A stretch of DNA of 64,000 bases. Source: Diabrotica undecimpunctata. Taxonomy: Eukaryota; Arthropoda; Insecta; Coleoptera; Chrysomelidae. The notes under the pieces were generated by a model. That model searched no databases. It was not told where the DNA came from and saw only the letters and a list, made by a program, of their open reading frames with translations. The position numbers and the translations under genes were made by a program. The stretch is taken from assembly GCF_040954645.1 (NCBI RefSeq), contig NC_092808.1:114182049-114246048 (forward strand), written 5' to 3'. Shown one piece after another: positions 47,781 through 59,300 of the stretch; position 1 is the first letter of the stretch; the number at the start of each line of letters is the position of its first letter.

Positions 47781-47794
47781 AGTCTTTTTGTACA

Positions 47795-48336
47795 GTAACC
47801 TTTTATTTACTATTTAACATCTACTTTAGAAATAGTCCTGTCTTTGGGAAATTAAAAGTCGATAAAATGAAGAAAAAAATAATGAATACTGAATGACGAT
47901 AAATAACATGTAATATGTTTCATGTTATAGTTTCCGCACTGGACGCGCTGTCTATTTCTTCCGAGAATTTTTTGAAGCTGTCCTTTTAGCAAATACTTTA
48001 GCAGATTTGCAATTACGTGTTATTTTATTTAGTACACATACTTTGTCACCACATTATTTACGATAATGGAGCAGTACAACACTCTGTTTTCGACATCAGA
48101 AATTTAAACTAAAACTTCTGCTTTAGTTTTAATTTTAGGAAATGTTGAACAATTTTTCTGTTACATATTTGCTCCTACTTTTTTACATTATTAACGCATC
48201 TAAATCGTTTTTTATTTAATTATTTTAATCTAGCTTTAATATTACCATTAGTTTTAGTAGATAAAATATACAAATAGAATAAAAATGAGACACTGTCTTA
48301 TCAACTTATAAAAATCTTTCTCGACATTATGTTGAT
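47795..48336. other. AT-rich stretch, no gene seen
   Basis: No coding or repeat signal between the two LINE insertions. Confidence 0.4.
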
Positions 48337-48515
48337 AGTATACGTTATAGTATTCATTTGACTCTCGACCTGTAAACATCGATACGAATTAGGCGAAAGT
48401 TTATAGTGGTGATTAAAAACGGGCTCCGGCCGCGTTTTTTACCGTCATTATCGTTCAAGTGGATATACTATTATAAACTATTTAAAAATTAAAATATACA
48501 GTTTTAACAATTAAA

Positions 48516-50071
48516 ATGAGTGCTCCACCAGATTTATCGGTGAGTGTTCCTTTTTATACTGCTACTGTTAATGGTCAAATAATAAATACTCAATATCAGC
48601 AACAGCAAATTCAACCAGAATGCCCAAATGTCCTTTTTCCACAAAATTTACAACCAAATTCAGCACAAATTTTAAATAACCCACCAACAACAATATATTA
48701 TGTTCCTAACCAAGTACTATCACAATCTTCCTCAAACTGTCAATACAATCCTAAAATAAATCCCACATTATCTTCACCTCAAAATGGAGCTTACGATTCG
48801 ATTGAGATGACACGTACATTACAAAGTGAAGATTCTTCAGGGGAAATCAGCGACATTGAGTCATCGGACATCCACGAATGGCAAACTATACAACATAGTA
48901 ACAAAAAACGCAAAATTAATCCTCCGACACTAACAGAAAACGAAGACACAGTAGTAACTAGCAATGAATTTCAGATTCTACAAAATGAAAACGAAAACGA
49001 CAACAATAACAGTACAGAAAATACCAACGAAACTCCAGCAACCTCTAAACCCCCACCAATTTTTATATATGGTGTTACTGAATACAATAAAATGGTTAAT
49101 AGCCTATCGGAAGTAACACAAACAGAGACATTCTATTGTACAGCATTAAAGAACAACACAATAAAAATAAATTCCCGTGACTCAGAAACATACCGAAAAC
49201 TGGTAAGACATTTAAACAGCAAAAAAATTGTGCATCATACGTACCAAATGAAAGAGGATAGAGCATACAGAGTTGTAATTCGTAATCTACATCATACAGT
49301 GCCCATTAATATAATAAAAAGCGAAATAGAAAAACATGGGCATGTAGTACGCAATATTGTAAATATAAAACACAGAGTAAGTAAGGACCCTCTAATGATG
49401 TTCTACGTCGATATAGAACCTAATCGAAATAATAAAAAAATAATGAAATTCAATTTATAAACAATGCGAAAATAGTTATTGAGCCACCGTATAAAAAGAA
49501 TAACATTGTCCAGTGTACCAGATGCCAATTGTATGGACACTCTAAGACATACTGTAATAGACCTTATCACTGTGTCAAATGTGGAGGCAACCATATGTCA
49601 GCTGATTGTAAAAAACCTAGAGACACACCCGCCATATGTGCTCTCTGCAATGGAGCACACACCGCAAATTACAAAGGATGCATGGTATATAAAGAGTTAA
49701 TTAGCAGTAGAAACAGAGCAAGAGGAGTATCATCGCACACTCCAGCGAACAATCAACTACAATATAACAGAAATACAGTACAGAATAATCCGCACTTAAA
49801 CAATCAAAATCACGCGACTTACACACAAGCAACGGGTGGAATAAATGTAAATAATGTCCATAAAAATACGAACTCATACAACCAGAATCATGCAACTTAC
49901 GCTCAAATAACAAGTGGAACACATGTAAGTAATACAAACAGTGACATTGGAGAGATGATGAAGAGTTTCCTTAACGAATTCAAAGCTATGTTTTCACAAC
50001 TAATTAATCAAAATAGCGTGATCTTAAACATGCTTTCCACAGTAATAAATAAAATTAGTAATGGAACTTAA
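48516..50071 (+). CDS. Jockey-like LINE ORF1 (gag), one frameshift
   Basis: Nucleic-acid-binding gag-type protein that forms the ribonucleoprotein with element RNA. It runs from the ATG at 48516 to 49440 in one frame (Gln/Asn-rich, then an Asp/Ser-rich segment, then PPPIFIYGVTEYNKMVNSL and YRVVIRNLHHTVPINIIK, the PRE_C2HC-like region). A single-base loss near 49440 shifts to a second frame through three zinc knuckles: CTRCQLYGHSKTYC, CVKCGGNHMSADC and CALCNGAHTANYKGC, then a Gln/Asn/Thr-rich tail with a repeated NHATYxQ motif, ending at 50071. The stop overlaps the ORF2 start by 11 bases. Apart from the one shift it would be a full-size gag. Confidence 0.88.
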
Positions 50072-52736
50072 GTCACTACGAATTGCACAATGGAATGCCA
50101 ACGGCCTAGGCAACCATAACACAGAAGTTACTAACTTTCTTAAACATAACAAAATTGATGTTCTACTCATATCGGAAACCCATTTCACTGACAGAACGAT
50201 GTTCAAGATCCCTCATTATTCTATTTACAACACCAACCATCCTGATGGAACAGCACACGGTGGCGCTGCTATTATTGTACGTAACACTATACCACACTAT
50301 GAGGAAATAATGTATCAGACGGAAAAAATACAAGCTGCAATAATCTGTATCAGTTCTCAATCATGGTCTTTTGACATTGCGGCAATGTACAGCCCTCCAA
50401 GGCATAATATCACCACAGCAGAATATGAAGACTTCTTCAAACATCTATCAAACAAATTCGTAATTGGAGGTGACTGGAATGCCAAGCATACAGACTGGGG
50501 ATCAAGACTATGTACGACAAAGGGAAAAAATCTCAGACAAGCCATAGCTAACACAAACAGCTCTTACTTATCTACAGGGCAACCCACCTACTGGCCATCA
50601 GATCCAAACAAAATCCCAGATCTACTCGACTTCTTTATCCTCCATAACATGGCCTTAAATTATTTTGACATACAAGCATCCTGGGATCTGTCCACCGACC
50701 ATACTCCCATAATTGTGAAACTATCTACGCAAATTATAAAACGTCCGAATATCCCTAAGTTGACAACATCAAAAACCAACTGGAATATATTCGAGTCTTA
50801 CATAAATGAAAATTTAAATTTAAATATAAGATTAAAGCAACCAGACGATATCGATAATGCTGTGCTTCTTCTCACCCAAACTATACATGCAGCCGCTGAA
50901 ATAGCTACACCCCCTCAGAATGACAAAGAACCAAGTGACACCAACATACCCGTATATATAAAACGTCTTGTTGCACAAAAAAGAAGAGCCAGGCGCATAT
51001 GGCAAAGAAGTCGCAATCCTATAGATAAAAATGAATACAATAGATTAACACGGCAACTTAAAACTGCTCTACAAGACGCGAGGAATGATACATTTGAACT
51101 ATTCATCAACAGCCTGTCAAAAGAAGACCACAGCATCTGGAAAGCAACGAAATCATTCAAGAGACCTATACAGCACATACCACCTCTAAGGAAAGCCGAT
51201 GGAAGCTGGGGAAAAACTGAACAAGAAAAGGCATCAATATTTGCTGAACATCTCTCACACGTTTTTGGTGCACCTGAACTTAATAACAATAATAACGAAG
51301 AACAAGTTAAAAACTTCTTAGACGCTCCATGCCCAATGATGCTACCAATCAAATACTTTACTCCTAATAATGTCAAAGAACAAATTTCTAGATGCAATAA
51401 CTACAAAGCACCAGGCTTTGACATGATCACTGGGCTAATATTAAAAAAATTACCGAGAAAAGCAATTGTCCTACTAACAATGATATATAATAGTATCATA
51501 AGATTAGCCTACTACCCGATTAATTGGAAGTTCGCACAAATAATTATGATTAGTAAACCAAATAAACCACCAAATATTACTACTTCATATAAACCAATCA
51601 GCTTACTTCCAATAATGTCAAAAATCTTAGAAAGACTTCTGCTCCAAAGATTCTCAGAAGACATCGGAATTAATTCAGTGATCCCCACACACCGGTTTGG
51701 TTTCCGCGAAGCCCATTCAACTCTACAACAGTGTCATAGGATTGTTAAAAACATTAATGTATGCCTCGAAGAGAAAAAAATTTGCACTGCTGCCTTCCTG
51801 GATATAGAACAAGCCTTCGACCGTGTTTGGCATGATGGTCTCCTGTATAAACTTAAGTCATCCTTTCCCACTCCTCACTATCTACTCTTAAAATCATACC
51901 TCACAGAACGTCACTTTCAAGTCAGATTCCTTACAGAAACCTCTCATTACTATCCCATAAAATCCGGTGTCCCTCAAGGAAGTGTCCTGGGTCCCCTCCT
52001 GTACCTCATATACACTGCTGATATTCCAACAACAAATACGACCACAGTAGCCATGTTCGCAGATGACACCGCCATAATATCTATCGATGATGACCCCCAA
52101 GTAGCATCAGGAAACCTTCAAATACACATGAACCTACTACAAGACTGGATGAATAGATGGAAAATCAAAGTTAACCATACTAAGTCTAATCAAATTACAT
52201 TCACCAACAGGAACATCATATGTCCAAGAATTAGACTGAACAACACATTACTACCAGTAAAAACAGAAGTCAAATACCTGGGAATGACACTTGATCAAAA
52301 GCTCACTTGGAAAGCACACATCTTGGCAAAAAAAATCCAAATCAACATGAAAATACGTCAAATGAATTGGTTAATAGGCCGAAAATCACAGTTATCCACA
52401 GATAATAAACTTCTCTTGTATAAGTGCATAATAAAGCCTATATGGACATATGGGGTGCAACTATGGGGCTGTGCAAAGCCTTCTAATACCAAAATCATTC
52501 AGAGGATCCAATCCAAAATACTCAGAATGATTTTCAATGCGCCGTGGTACGTTAGTAATAAAACACTACATGATGACTCTGGAATACCGTTCGTTGAAGA
52601 CGAAATCAGCAGACTAACAAGAAATTATATAGAACATCTGCCAGCCCACCCCAACGAGGAAGCAAGACAACTACACCTACAACCAGAAGTCAGACGAAGA
52701 TTGAAGAGACAGTGGCCAACAGACTTTATTCACTAA
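50061..52736 (+). CDS. Jockey-like LINE ORF2: endonuclease and reverse transcriptase
   Basis: An intact 891-residue pol. The N-terminal apurinic-type endonuclease nicks the target: RIAQWNANGLGNHN (residues 6-19), LLISETHFTD, VIGGDWNAKHTDWGS (about 135) and STDHTPIIVK (about 212) hold the usual catalytic positions. The RT primes reverse transcription on the nicked DNA: SLLPIMSKILERLL, HRFGFREAHSTLQQCHRI, AAFLDIEQAFDRVWHDGLL, SGVPQGSVLGPLLYLIYTAD, and the active site MFADDTAI with D668 and D669. The thumb follows with VKYLGMTLDQKLTWKAH and the C-terminal region with YGVQLWGCAK and RIQSKILRMIFNAPWYV. No RNase H, as usual for the Jockey group. The ATG overlaps the end of ORF1, which suggests reinitiation. 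Could encode an active enzyme. Confidence 0.95.
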   Translation: MELKSLRIAQWNANGLGNHNTEVTNFLKHNKIDVLLISETHFTDRTMFKIPHYSIYNTNHPDGTAHGGAAIIVRNTIPHYEEIMYQTEKIQAAIICISSQSWSFDIAAMYSPPRHNITTAEYEDFFKHLSNKFVIGGDWNAKHTDWGSRLCTTKGKNLRQAIANTNSSYLSTGQPTYWPSDPNKIPDLLDFFILHNMALNYFDIQASWDLSTDHTPIIVKLSTQIIKRPNIPKLTTSKTNWNIFESYINENLNLNIRLKQPDDIDNAVLLLTQTIHAAAEIATPPQNDKEPSDTNIPVYIKRLVAQKRRARRIWQRSRNPIDKNEYNRLTRQLKTALQDARNDTFELFINSLSKEDHSIWKATKSFKRPIQHIPPLRKADGSWGKTEQEKASIFAEHLSHVFGAPELNNNNNEEQVKNFLDAPCPMMLPIKYFTPNNVKEQISRCNNYKAPGFDMITGLILKKLPRKAIVLLTMIYNSIIRLAYYPINWKFAQIIMISKPNKPPNITTSYKPISLLPIMSKILERLLLQRFSEDIGINSVIPTHRFGFREAHSTLQQCHRIVKNINVCLEEKKICTAAFLDIEQAFDRVWHDGLLYKLKSSFPTPHYLLLKSYLTERHFQVRFLTETSHYYPIKSGVPQGSVLGPLLYLIYTADIPTTNTTTVAMFADDTAIISIDDDPQVASGNLQIHMNLLQDWMNRWKIKVNHTKSNQITFTNRNIICPRIRLNNTLLPVKTEVKYLGMTLDQKLTWKAHILAKKIQINMKIRQMNWLIGRKSQLSTDNKLLLYKCIIKPIWTYGVQLWGCAKPSNTKIIQRIQSKILRMIFNAPWYVSNKTLHDDSGIPFVEDEISRLTRNYIEHLPAHPNEEARQLHLQPEVRRRLKRQWPTDFIH

Positions 52737-52949
52737 TTTTAACTTTAATTTTAATTTCCATTTTAATTCTAGTTTCAAATTATAATCCTACACTGATTTT
52801 ATTTGTTAGTGTTAGTATTGGGAGTGTTATCAGTGGATAATTTCTCCTCTCATGTATTTGCAATACTCACATTTACTAATAGCTTGTAATAGCAGATTGT
52901 AAATTTACAAATTTAATAAAAAAAAAAAAAAAAAAAGTATACGTTATAA

Positions 52950-53473
52950 TTGCAAAAAACGATGTGACTTCCGGTTATTTGTACCTCCTTAAACAGCAAT
53001 TCCGCCCACGCTAAATCACCATTGAATAGAAATAGAATTCTAATTCTGGTCATTCTTTTATCATAGATATTGCATGCAGCTACTTCTTCGAATCCAGCCA
53101 AAGGCGATTTAACAATTTAACAATGTGTGCGTTCACTTCCTTACTGTTTCCATTTTGGGACTTCATTGTTTTATGTGTGTATGTGTTTTTAAACAGGATG
53201 TCAGTCCATTTATAATAATAATATTAATAACTGTTGCTTACCTACTGAAAGTGCATTGAACTTTTTTATTGTTTCAGATCCCTTTCTTAGTTATGTGAGG
53301 CAAAAAATCGCCACCGGTAAGTGATCACTCAATAAAGATAATGTAAATTTATATTATATCCGAATTATTCACTATTATTTGAAGAAAAGTTTTTAAGCTT
53401 TTCATTAATAAAATGAAATTAAGTCAATATTATGTCGAAAAAGCTAAAAAAATACAAATGTAGAACATAATTA
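52950..53473. other. AT-rich stretch, no gene seen
   Basis: No coding signature in the flank downstream of the Jockey-like LINE. Confidence 0.4.
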
Positions 53474-53475
53474 TA

Positions 53476-55067
53476 CAGGATGTCCAGAAACTCTCCTGGC
53501 AAACGAAGACTGGAGATCCCTCAGATAATTTTAAGACAAGTTAACCAAATTCACCTAGTCCAAAAATGCTTCCTAAGGGAGCTAGAACTCTTTGAAGATA
53601 GCGCCTTGTAATCAGTTTTTTTTTTTCAATACTTCCAGAACGCTTCTAGTTAGAAAAACGAAAACTGGTACGATTATTTATCATCTCGATTTAAATCGAT
53701 TTCATTAATTGCGGGTTTCTATTACCGGTTATAGGCATCCGTTTTGGATAGGTCAACGGTTATTTTAATGCATATCTTTTTTGTCTTTAACTTTTAAGCA
53801 TTCGTTATACTAGATTATTAAATTTTCAGGTATTCTACTACTAAAAGGCACTCTTACATTAAGTCGGTAGGATACACGATTTTCTAAAAAAATCGATTTG
53901 AAAATTTTTCGTTTTTTTCGTCATGAAAGATAAATTAATAGGTACCTTCATTAATTTTATAAATTATCTTTTGTTTCAATAAATGCAGCACACAATCGGT
54001 AAAAAAAATTTGAGAAAAGCAGCGAAAAATCAAATGTTTAAGGGTTTTAAAAGTATTTATTAGGATGGAACGAAACTAACACAAAAGAACAAGTATCAAA
54101 AGTAGATAGTTACAAAAGATGCTCGATGTGATGAACATTATTCTAAATGCATATATTTGCCCTTTTGCTTAAAGCAAGGCGAATTCTTGAAAAAGTTATT
54201 TCTAAATTCGTTGCAAGCATTTTGTATCTTTAACCAGAGTTGTACACGATTTTGTATCAGAACGGAATAAACAAATCCTTTTATGTATCATCAAACACAA
54301 TAATCGCAAGGATTAAAATCCGGAGACCTTGCAGGCCAAGCAACTGGACCTCCTCTTTCAAGCCAGTGGTCTTCGTAGTTATTATCCCACCATAGGTTTT
54401 ACCGAATATTTAAAGGCACATCATCTAATGAATTATGTAAAACATTTTGCATGAAATGTAAGTAATTAGCAGCATTTTAACGAGCAGACAATTCCACAGG
54501 CCCAAGTAGATAATTGTTAACTACTACTAGGGTATACTTCTGTTAAACACAAGGTTCTGTTAAACAGGTCAAAGTGAACTATTGCAAAAAATATTAATTT
54601 AAATTTCTTGACTAAAAAACGAAAAATTTTCAAATCGATTTTTTTGGACAACGGTGTTTCTTATCGACTTAGGGTAAGAGTATCTTTTAGTACTAGAATA
54701 CCTGAAAATTTAATCTAGTATCACGAATACTCAAAAGGTAAAGACAAAAAAGTTATGCGTTAAAATAACCGTTGACCTACCTAATTGGGCGCCTATGATC
54801 GGTACTAGAAATTAACAATTTATGAAATCGATTCGGACTCTGGAGGATAAATAATCGTACCTCATTCAATACGATGTGTTTTTCTTTATCGACGCGTTCT
54901 GGAGGTATTAAAAAAAAATAATTACAAGGCGCAATCTTCAAAGAGGCGCAAATGTAGTCCGAAAATACTTCCTTAGGAAGGGAAAGGAAGGAATTGGGTT
55001 AAGATGTCTTAAAATGATCTGAGAAATCTCTGGTCTTCGTTTTTCAGGACAGTTTCTGGACACCCTG
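53476..55067 (-). mobile_element. Mariner-like element with about 455-bp inverted repeats
   Basis: The ends CAGGATGTCC (53476) and GGACACCCTG (ending 55067) lie within imperfect inverted repeats of about 455 bp (53476-53935 against 54613-55067) that can be followed base by base with scattered mismatches and small indels. A TA lies before the left end; the right end is followed by TT, so the TA duplication is probably mutated on that side. The centre holds a broken transposase tail. Total about 1.6 kb, internally deleted. Confidence 0.85.
54120..54560 (-). pseudogene. Tc1/mariner-superfamily transposase remnant
   Basis: Minus strand, C-terminal part: NAANYLHFMQNVLHNSLDDV, PLNIR, a stop, NNYEDHWLERGGPVAWPARS, PDFNPCD with the last catalytic acidic residue (about 54310), then IQNACNEFRNNFF toward the end. 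The WPARSPD-NPCD block is typical of an insect mariner-related group. The first catalytic aspartate region is missing and stops are present. Confidence 0.8.
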
Positions 55068-55072
55068 TTTAG

Positions 55073-55660
55073 GGTGGAAACCACTTATGAAATAAAATAA
55101 TTTCTGTAAAAAACTATAAAATACGCTGAGACTCATTGTCTTTTATTTAAAAATACGCACTTTTTTAATATAAATTTAAATTAATGTACAGGGTGATTAT
55201 AAAGCTTATGGACTATGCAATCTTAGCATAGACCATAAGCCTTATTTTTAGCAGAGCATCCTGTGTATTTGTATATTTTTAAAACCTCCTTAACAACCTG
55301 ATATCAACGAAGTATATCATGTAGGATCTATTATGAATAATACAGCGTGAAATTTTGAAATTGTACAGTGTGGAAACCACTTACGAAATAAAATTGTTTG
55401 TGTCCTTATTTTAGAAAATTATAAAAAACTCTGACACACGTCAACTTTTAAATTCAAATGTGCGCTTTTTAAACATAAATTTAAATGTTCTGGCATAATC
55501 TTCTCTTTATTTTTAATGAAACACCCTGTATGTTTTTGTTTTTAAAAGCTCCCTAATAACCTCGTCTTAACAAACTATGTTATAGTGTTTGTTATGAATA
55601 ATAAAAGGTAAAATTTTGAAATTGAATATAATTTTTGTCGAGTAATTAAAGACAAAACCC
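55073..55660. repeat. Two-unit tandem repeat of about 297 bp
   Basis: GTGGAAACCACTTATGAAAT (55076) and GTGGAAACCACTTACGAAAT (55373) begin two related units that share ATAAATTTAAAT, an ACAGGGTG or ACCCTGTA motif, TTAATAACCT-like sequence and GAATAAT(A)...AAATTTTGAAATT at their ends. Unit 1 also has an inner hairpin at about 55205-55245 (GCTTATGGACTATGC against GCATAGACCATAAGC). Confidence 0.65.
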
Positions 55661-55714
55661 GATATATCGATACTTAGTTTAGAAAATTGAGCTCTGTATT
55701 TAGTTAATTTCTCT

Positions 55715-55920
55715 AGCACAACATACTAAACTGCAGAGATTACGGTGGGCAGGGCACGTGGTCCGCATGCATGAGAATATTATTAAATGGAAGAATGCAG
55801 GTAATAGGTCCCAGAAAATTATTACGCATTCATGGAAAAAAACAGCGGTAAATCGAGATGATTGGAGAAGCCTCTTGAAGGAGGCCAAGGCCCGATTTGG
55901 GCTGTAGCGCCATTGGATGG
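55715..55920 (+). pseudogene. LINE C-terminal tail, family E
   Basis: Plus strand: KLQRLRWAGHVVRMHENIIK, then NRSQKIITHSWKKTAVN and RDDWRSLLKEAKARFGL with a stop at about 55905, followed by a GATGGATGGAT tail. The RLRWAGHVxRM and W(R/K)xLLxEAxAxxGL blocks are the usual end of CR1/RTE-type LINE pol proteins. Only the last 60-70 codons remain. Confidence 0.8.
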
Positions 55921-56019
55921 ATGGATTTAGTTAATTTAAAAAAAAAAACTATTATTTAATGAAAAAATTTTTGAATAAAATCCTTTATAAAAAGGTATAT
56001 AAAAACCCAGTCGGGCTAT

Positions 56020-56083
56020 GTTAAATAGACAAAACGTTTTCGGAATAAGTATTCCATCATCAATGTCCTAAAAAGTATTTAAC
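56020..56083 (-). ncRNA. Hammerhead ribozyme-like motif (type I)
   Basis: On the minus strand: stem I strand GTTAAATA, an 8-base bulge, GACA, core TTGATGA (the usual C3 is U), stem II GGAATA/TATTCC, GAA, A, ACGT, TT, then TGTC and TATTTAAC, which pair with GACA and GTTAAATA. All elements of the hammerhead fold are present in the right order; the C3 change may lower or abolish activity. Such ribozymes are known from Penelope-like elements and retrozymes. Confidence 0.6.
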
Positions 56084-56272
56084 CACTTAATTAAAAAGAA
56101 CATGAAATAATTTAAATTTTGACTAAGGTAAATGTAAAATGTGGTTAATACTTACAGGTTAATACATGAATGTAGCAACTAAATATGGGGGTAAAAACCC
56201 TTTAAAAATTACTAAATGAAATTTAGTTTACATTATGTCTTGTTTAAAATTAAGATGGTAAAGTTACTGTTG

Positions 56273-56317
56273 GATTGGTAACATGGCGTAATTGGCGGTA
56301 ACGCCATGTTACCAATC
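56273..56317. repeat. Perfect 17-bp hairpin
   Basis: GATTGGTAACATGGCGT (56273-56289) and its exact complement (56301-56317) with an 11-base loop. It lies just before the 5' edge of an I-like LINE fragment. Function unknown. Confidence 0.9.
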
Positions 56318-56329
56318 GAATCATAGTAT

Positions 56330-59300
56330 GTAGAAAAAGATTTATATGGGAGTGATCACTTCCCAATTTTATTAGAAAAACACTCGACGAAATCTACGCC
56401 AGTTAGACCTGATCCGAAATGGAGGCTAGATAAAGTTGATTGGTGCAGTTTTCAAGAAATTATCAGTAGCGAATCATCAAAAATTTGCTTAGAAAATTCA
56501 ATAGACGAAATAAATCTACAGTTTAATAAACTCATCACGGAAGCAGCTCTATAAACGAGAGGTAAAACAAAGTTTATTAAAAGAGATAAAGTAACTCTCT
56601 GGTGAAATGAAGAATGTAAAGAAGCTATTAAGGAAAGTAAGAAAGCTCTTCAAAAGTACGAACGGTACAAAAACCTAGAAAACTTAATTAATCTTAAAAA
56701 AAAGTAGGGCTAAAGCCAAACTGATTACCACAAGATCTAAAAGACCATCCTGGATAAAATATATAGAAACGATAAATAATTACACATCTTTAACAAATAT
56801 AACATATAAATAACAAATATATGGAGGAAAATAAAGAATATAACAGGCACTAGCTCATATCAAGGAATCAATTCATTCAGAAGTGGAAAATAAATCGTCA
56901 ATATCAAACCATGCAGAAATCGTAGAAAAAATAGCGGAAACATTCAAGTTAACATCCACAAATTCTAACTATGATAAAAGTTTTCTTAACATATAAAGAA
57001 CAAAAAGAAACTATCCCCATTAACGTAGTAAACAATAATGAACCTATAAATGCACTTATCATAATCAGAGAACTAATCAGAGATATGATAGATTATTTAA
57101 AGGGCACATCCCCTGGCTCCAATGACATCCCAGCTTCTTTTTTAAAACACCTACCTGACGAAGCAGTAGAAATATTATTAAAAATATATAATCGTATATG
57201 GACCAAACATGAATTTCCCAATTTATGGAAAACAGCTATAGCTATCCCCATCTTAAAATCTAATAAGCCACAAAACAAAGCAGATTCTTATCGTCCAGTG
57301 TCTCTAACTTGTGTAATGTGTAAGCTTTTAGAAAAAAATATAAATAAACATTTATTGTGGTGTCTGGAAGAAAATAACCAACTGATTAATGAACAATCTC
57401 GATTTTGTCCTTTAAGATCGACTACCGACAATTTAATAGATATAGAATCACATAACGCATTCTACGACAACCAAAAATGTATTTCAATTTATTTTGATTT
57501 GCATAAAGCATTTGATATGGCTTGGCATCACAAGATAATTTCAACACTGGAATCATGGGGCTATCAAGGAAATATACTTGCTAAGGTAAAAGTAAAGGGT
57601 CTTGTATCTAATGTGAGATATTAAAAAAATGGTACACCCCAAGGCTCGGCAATCAGCCCGAGGCTTTTCCTTATAGCTATTAATGATATAATCAAATCAA
57701 TGAACAAACCCATTCAAGCGAGATTGTACGCGGATGATCTTATAATATTCTTAAATGGAAACAATATACACAGTATGGTCAAATTACTAGAAGATCAACT
57801 CGATAGATTTATAGCATGGTCTAAAAGGAGCGGTTTTCAATTTGCTTCATCTAAAACTCGCTGCATCATATTCTCAAAGAGACCAAAACAGATAAAAGAA
57901 ATACCTACTTTAAAAATTGGGGGTTAAACACTTGAATATGTAAATACAATTAAATATTTAGGTTTAATATTTGATCAAGCTCTAACCTGGAAGGACCACA
58001 TCAAATATATATCAGCTATATGTCAAAAAAGGCTAAACCTCTTGAAATAACTTTCTGGTACGAACTGGGGAGCGGACGGTAGAACTCTACTCATATTATA
58101 TAAAAATCTGATCCGCTCCAAGATCGATTATGGATGCCACGCTTACTCGTCTGCTTCAACAACAACTCTAAAAGTTTTAGACACCATTAAAAATAACGCT
58201 CTTAGAATAATAAGCGGTGCATTTAGAACAAACCCCATCTTAAGTCTTCAGGCCGAACTCGGTGAACTACCATTAGATTTAAGAAGACAGGAATTAATGC
58301 TCTCATATGCATCGAAGCGGTACATTATGGCGATCTTTACAATATCACCAAATCATTCGCTGCTCGAATATTCAGCACGCAAAAACCCACATTCCCTGTT
58401 ACGAAAGATGCAGAAGAAATCATAAATGAATTAAACCTTAAAGTCCCCGAAATCTATTCGAGCAAGATGCCAACTTCCCCTCCTTGGCTAATATCTTCTC
58501 CTTACATAAATTTTAATCTATTATCAGAAAATAAGAAAGAAAGTAATCGTCATCTAATTAATTCCAAATAGCAAACCTTAATTTCTCAATTTTCTTCCTA
58601 GTTATTCCCAGATGGATCTAGAACAGAACGTTGTGTAGCATCTGCCTTTGTAACAAAGGATGAAATAAAGAAATATAAACTAGAGGAGACTAATATTATT
58701 TTAATAGGAAACCTCTTTGCAATATATAAAGCCATATGTCATGTTACAAAATGTCCTGAAACTAACTTCTTAATAATTACTGACGCACTAAGTTCTCTAG
58801 AAATCATCTCAAAAATCTACTATTCCCATCCTGCAGCCAAACTCATTAGACAAGAATTGTACAACCTAAATCACAGAAACATTGCTTTCTTGTATGTGCC
58901 ATCTCATATTGGAATCATGGAAAACGATCTGGAGGATAAATATGCACGAGAAGCCTTAGAGGACACAACTATTGAGTTCTATCCAAAAACTCCAGCGACA
59001 GATCTCAAATCATATTTCCACAGCAAAATGGTTAACATATGGAATATCAGATGGCACAAAAAACAGGCAAAATTACTTAAGATAAAACCAATATTTCAAC
59101 TATGGTCCGATAGTTCCACCAATCGTTTTTCTCAGGTTATCATCACACAACTGCGGCTTGGTTATAGTCGCCTTACGCATGGACATCTGATGACAAGGGA
59201 TCCCCAACCGGAGTGTTATGCTTGCGAGATCCCGCTAACAGTAAAACACCTTCTAGTGGAGTGCCTGTTACACAGTGCAGAAAGATGTAAATTCGGAATC

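Larger units (their letters stand above)
48350..52936 (+). mobile_element. Full-length Jockey-like LINE with 13-bp TSD
   Basis: A complete non-LTR retrotransposon of 4,587 bp: a 5' UTR of about 165 bp, ORF1, ORF2, a short 3' UTR and a poly(A) tail of about 18 A (52919-52936). Perfect TSD AGTATACGTTATA at 48337-48349 and 52937-52949 (the first A could belong to the tail). ORF2 is intact and ORF1 has one frameshift. Among all elements in the window this is the least decayed LINE. Confidence 0.93.
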
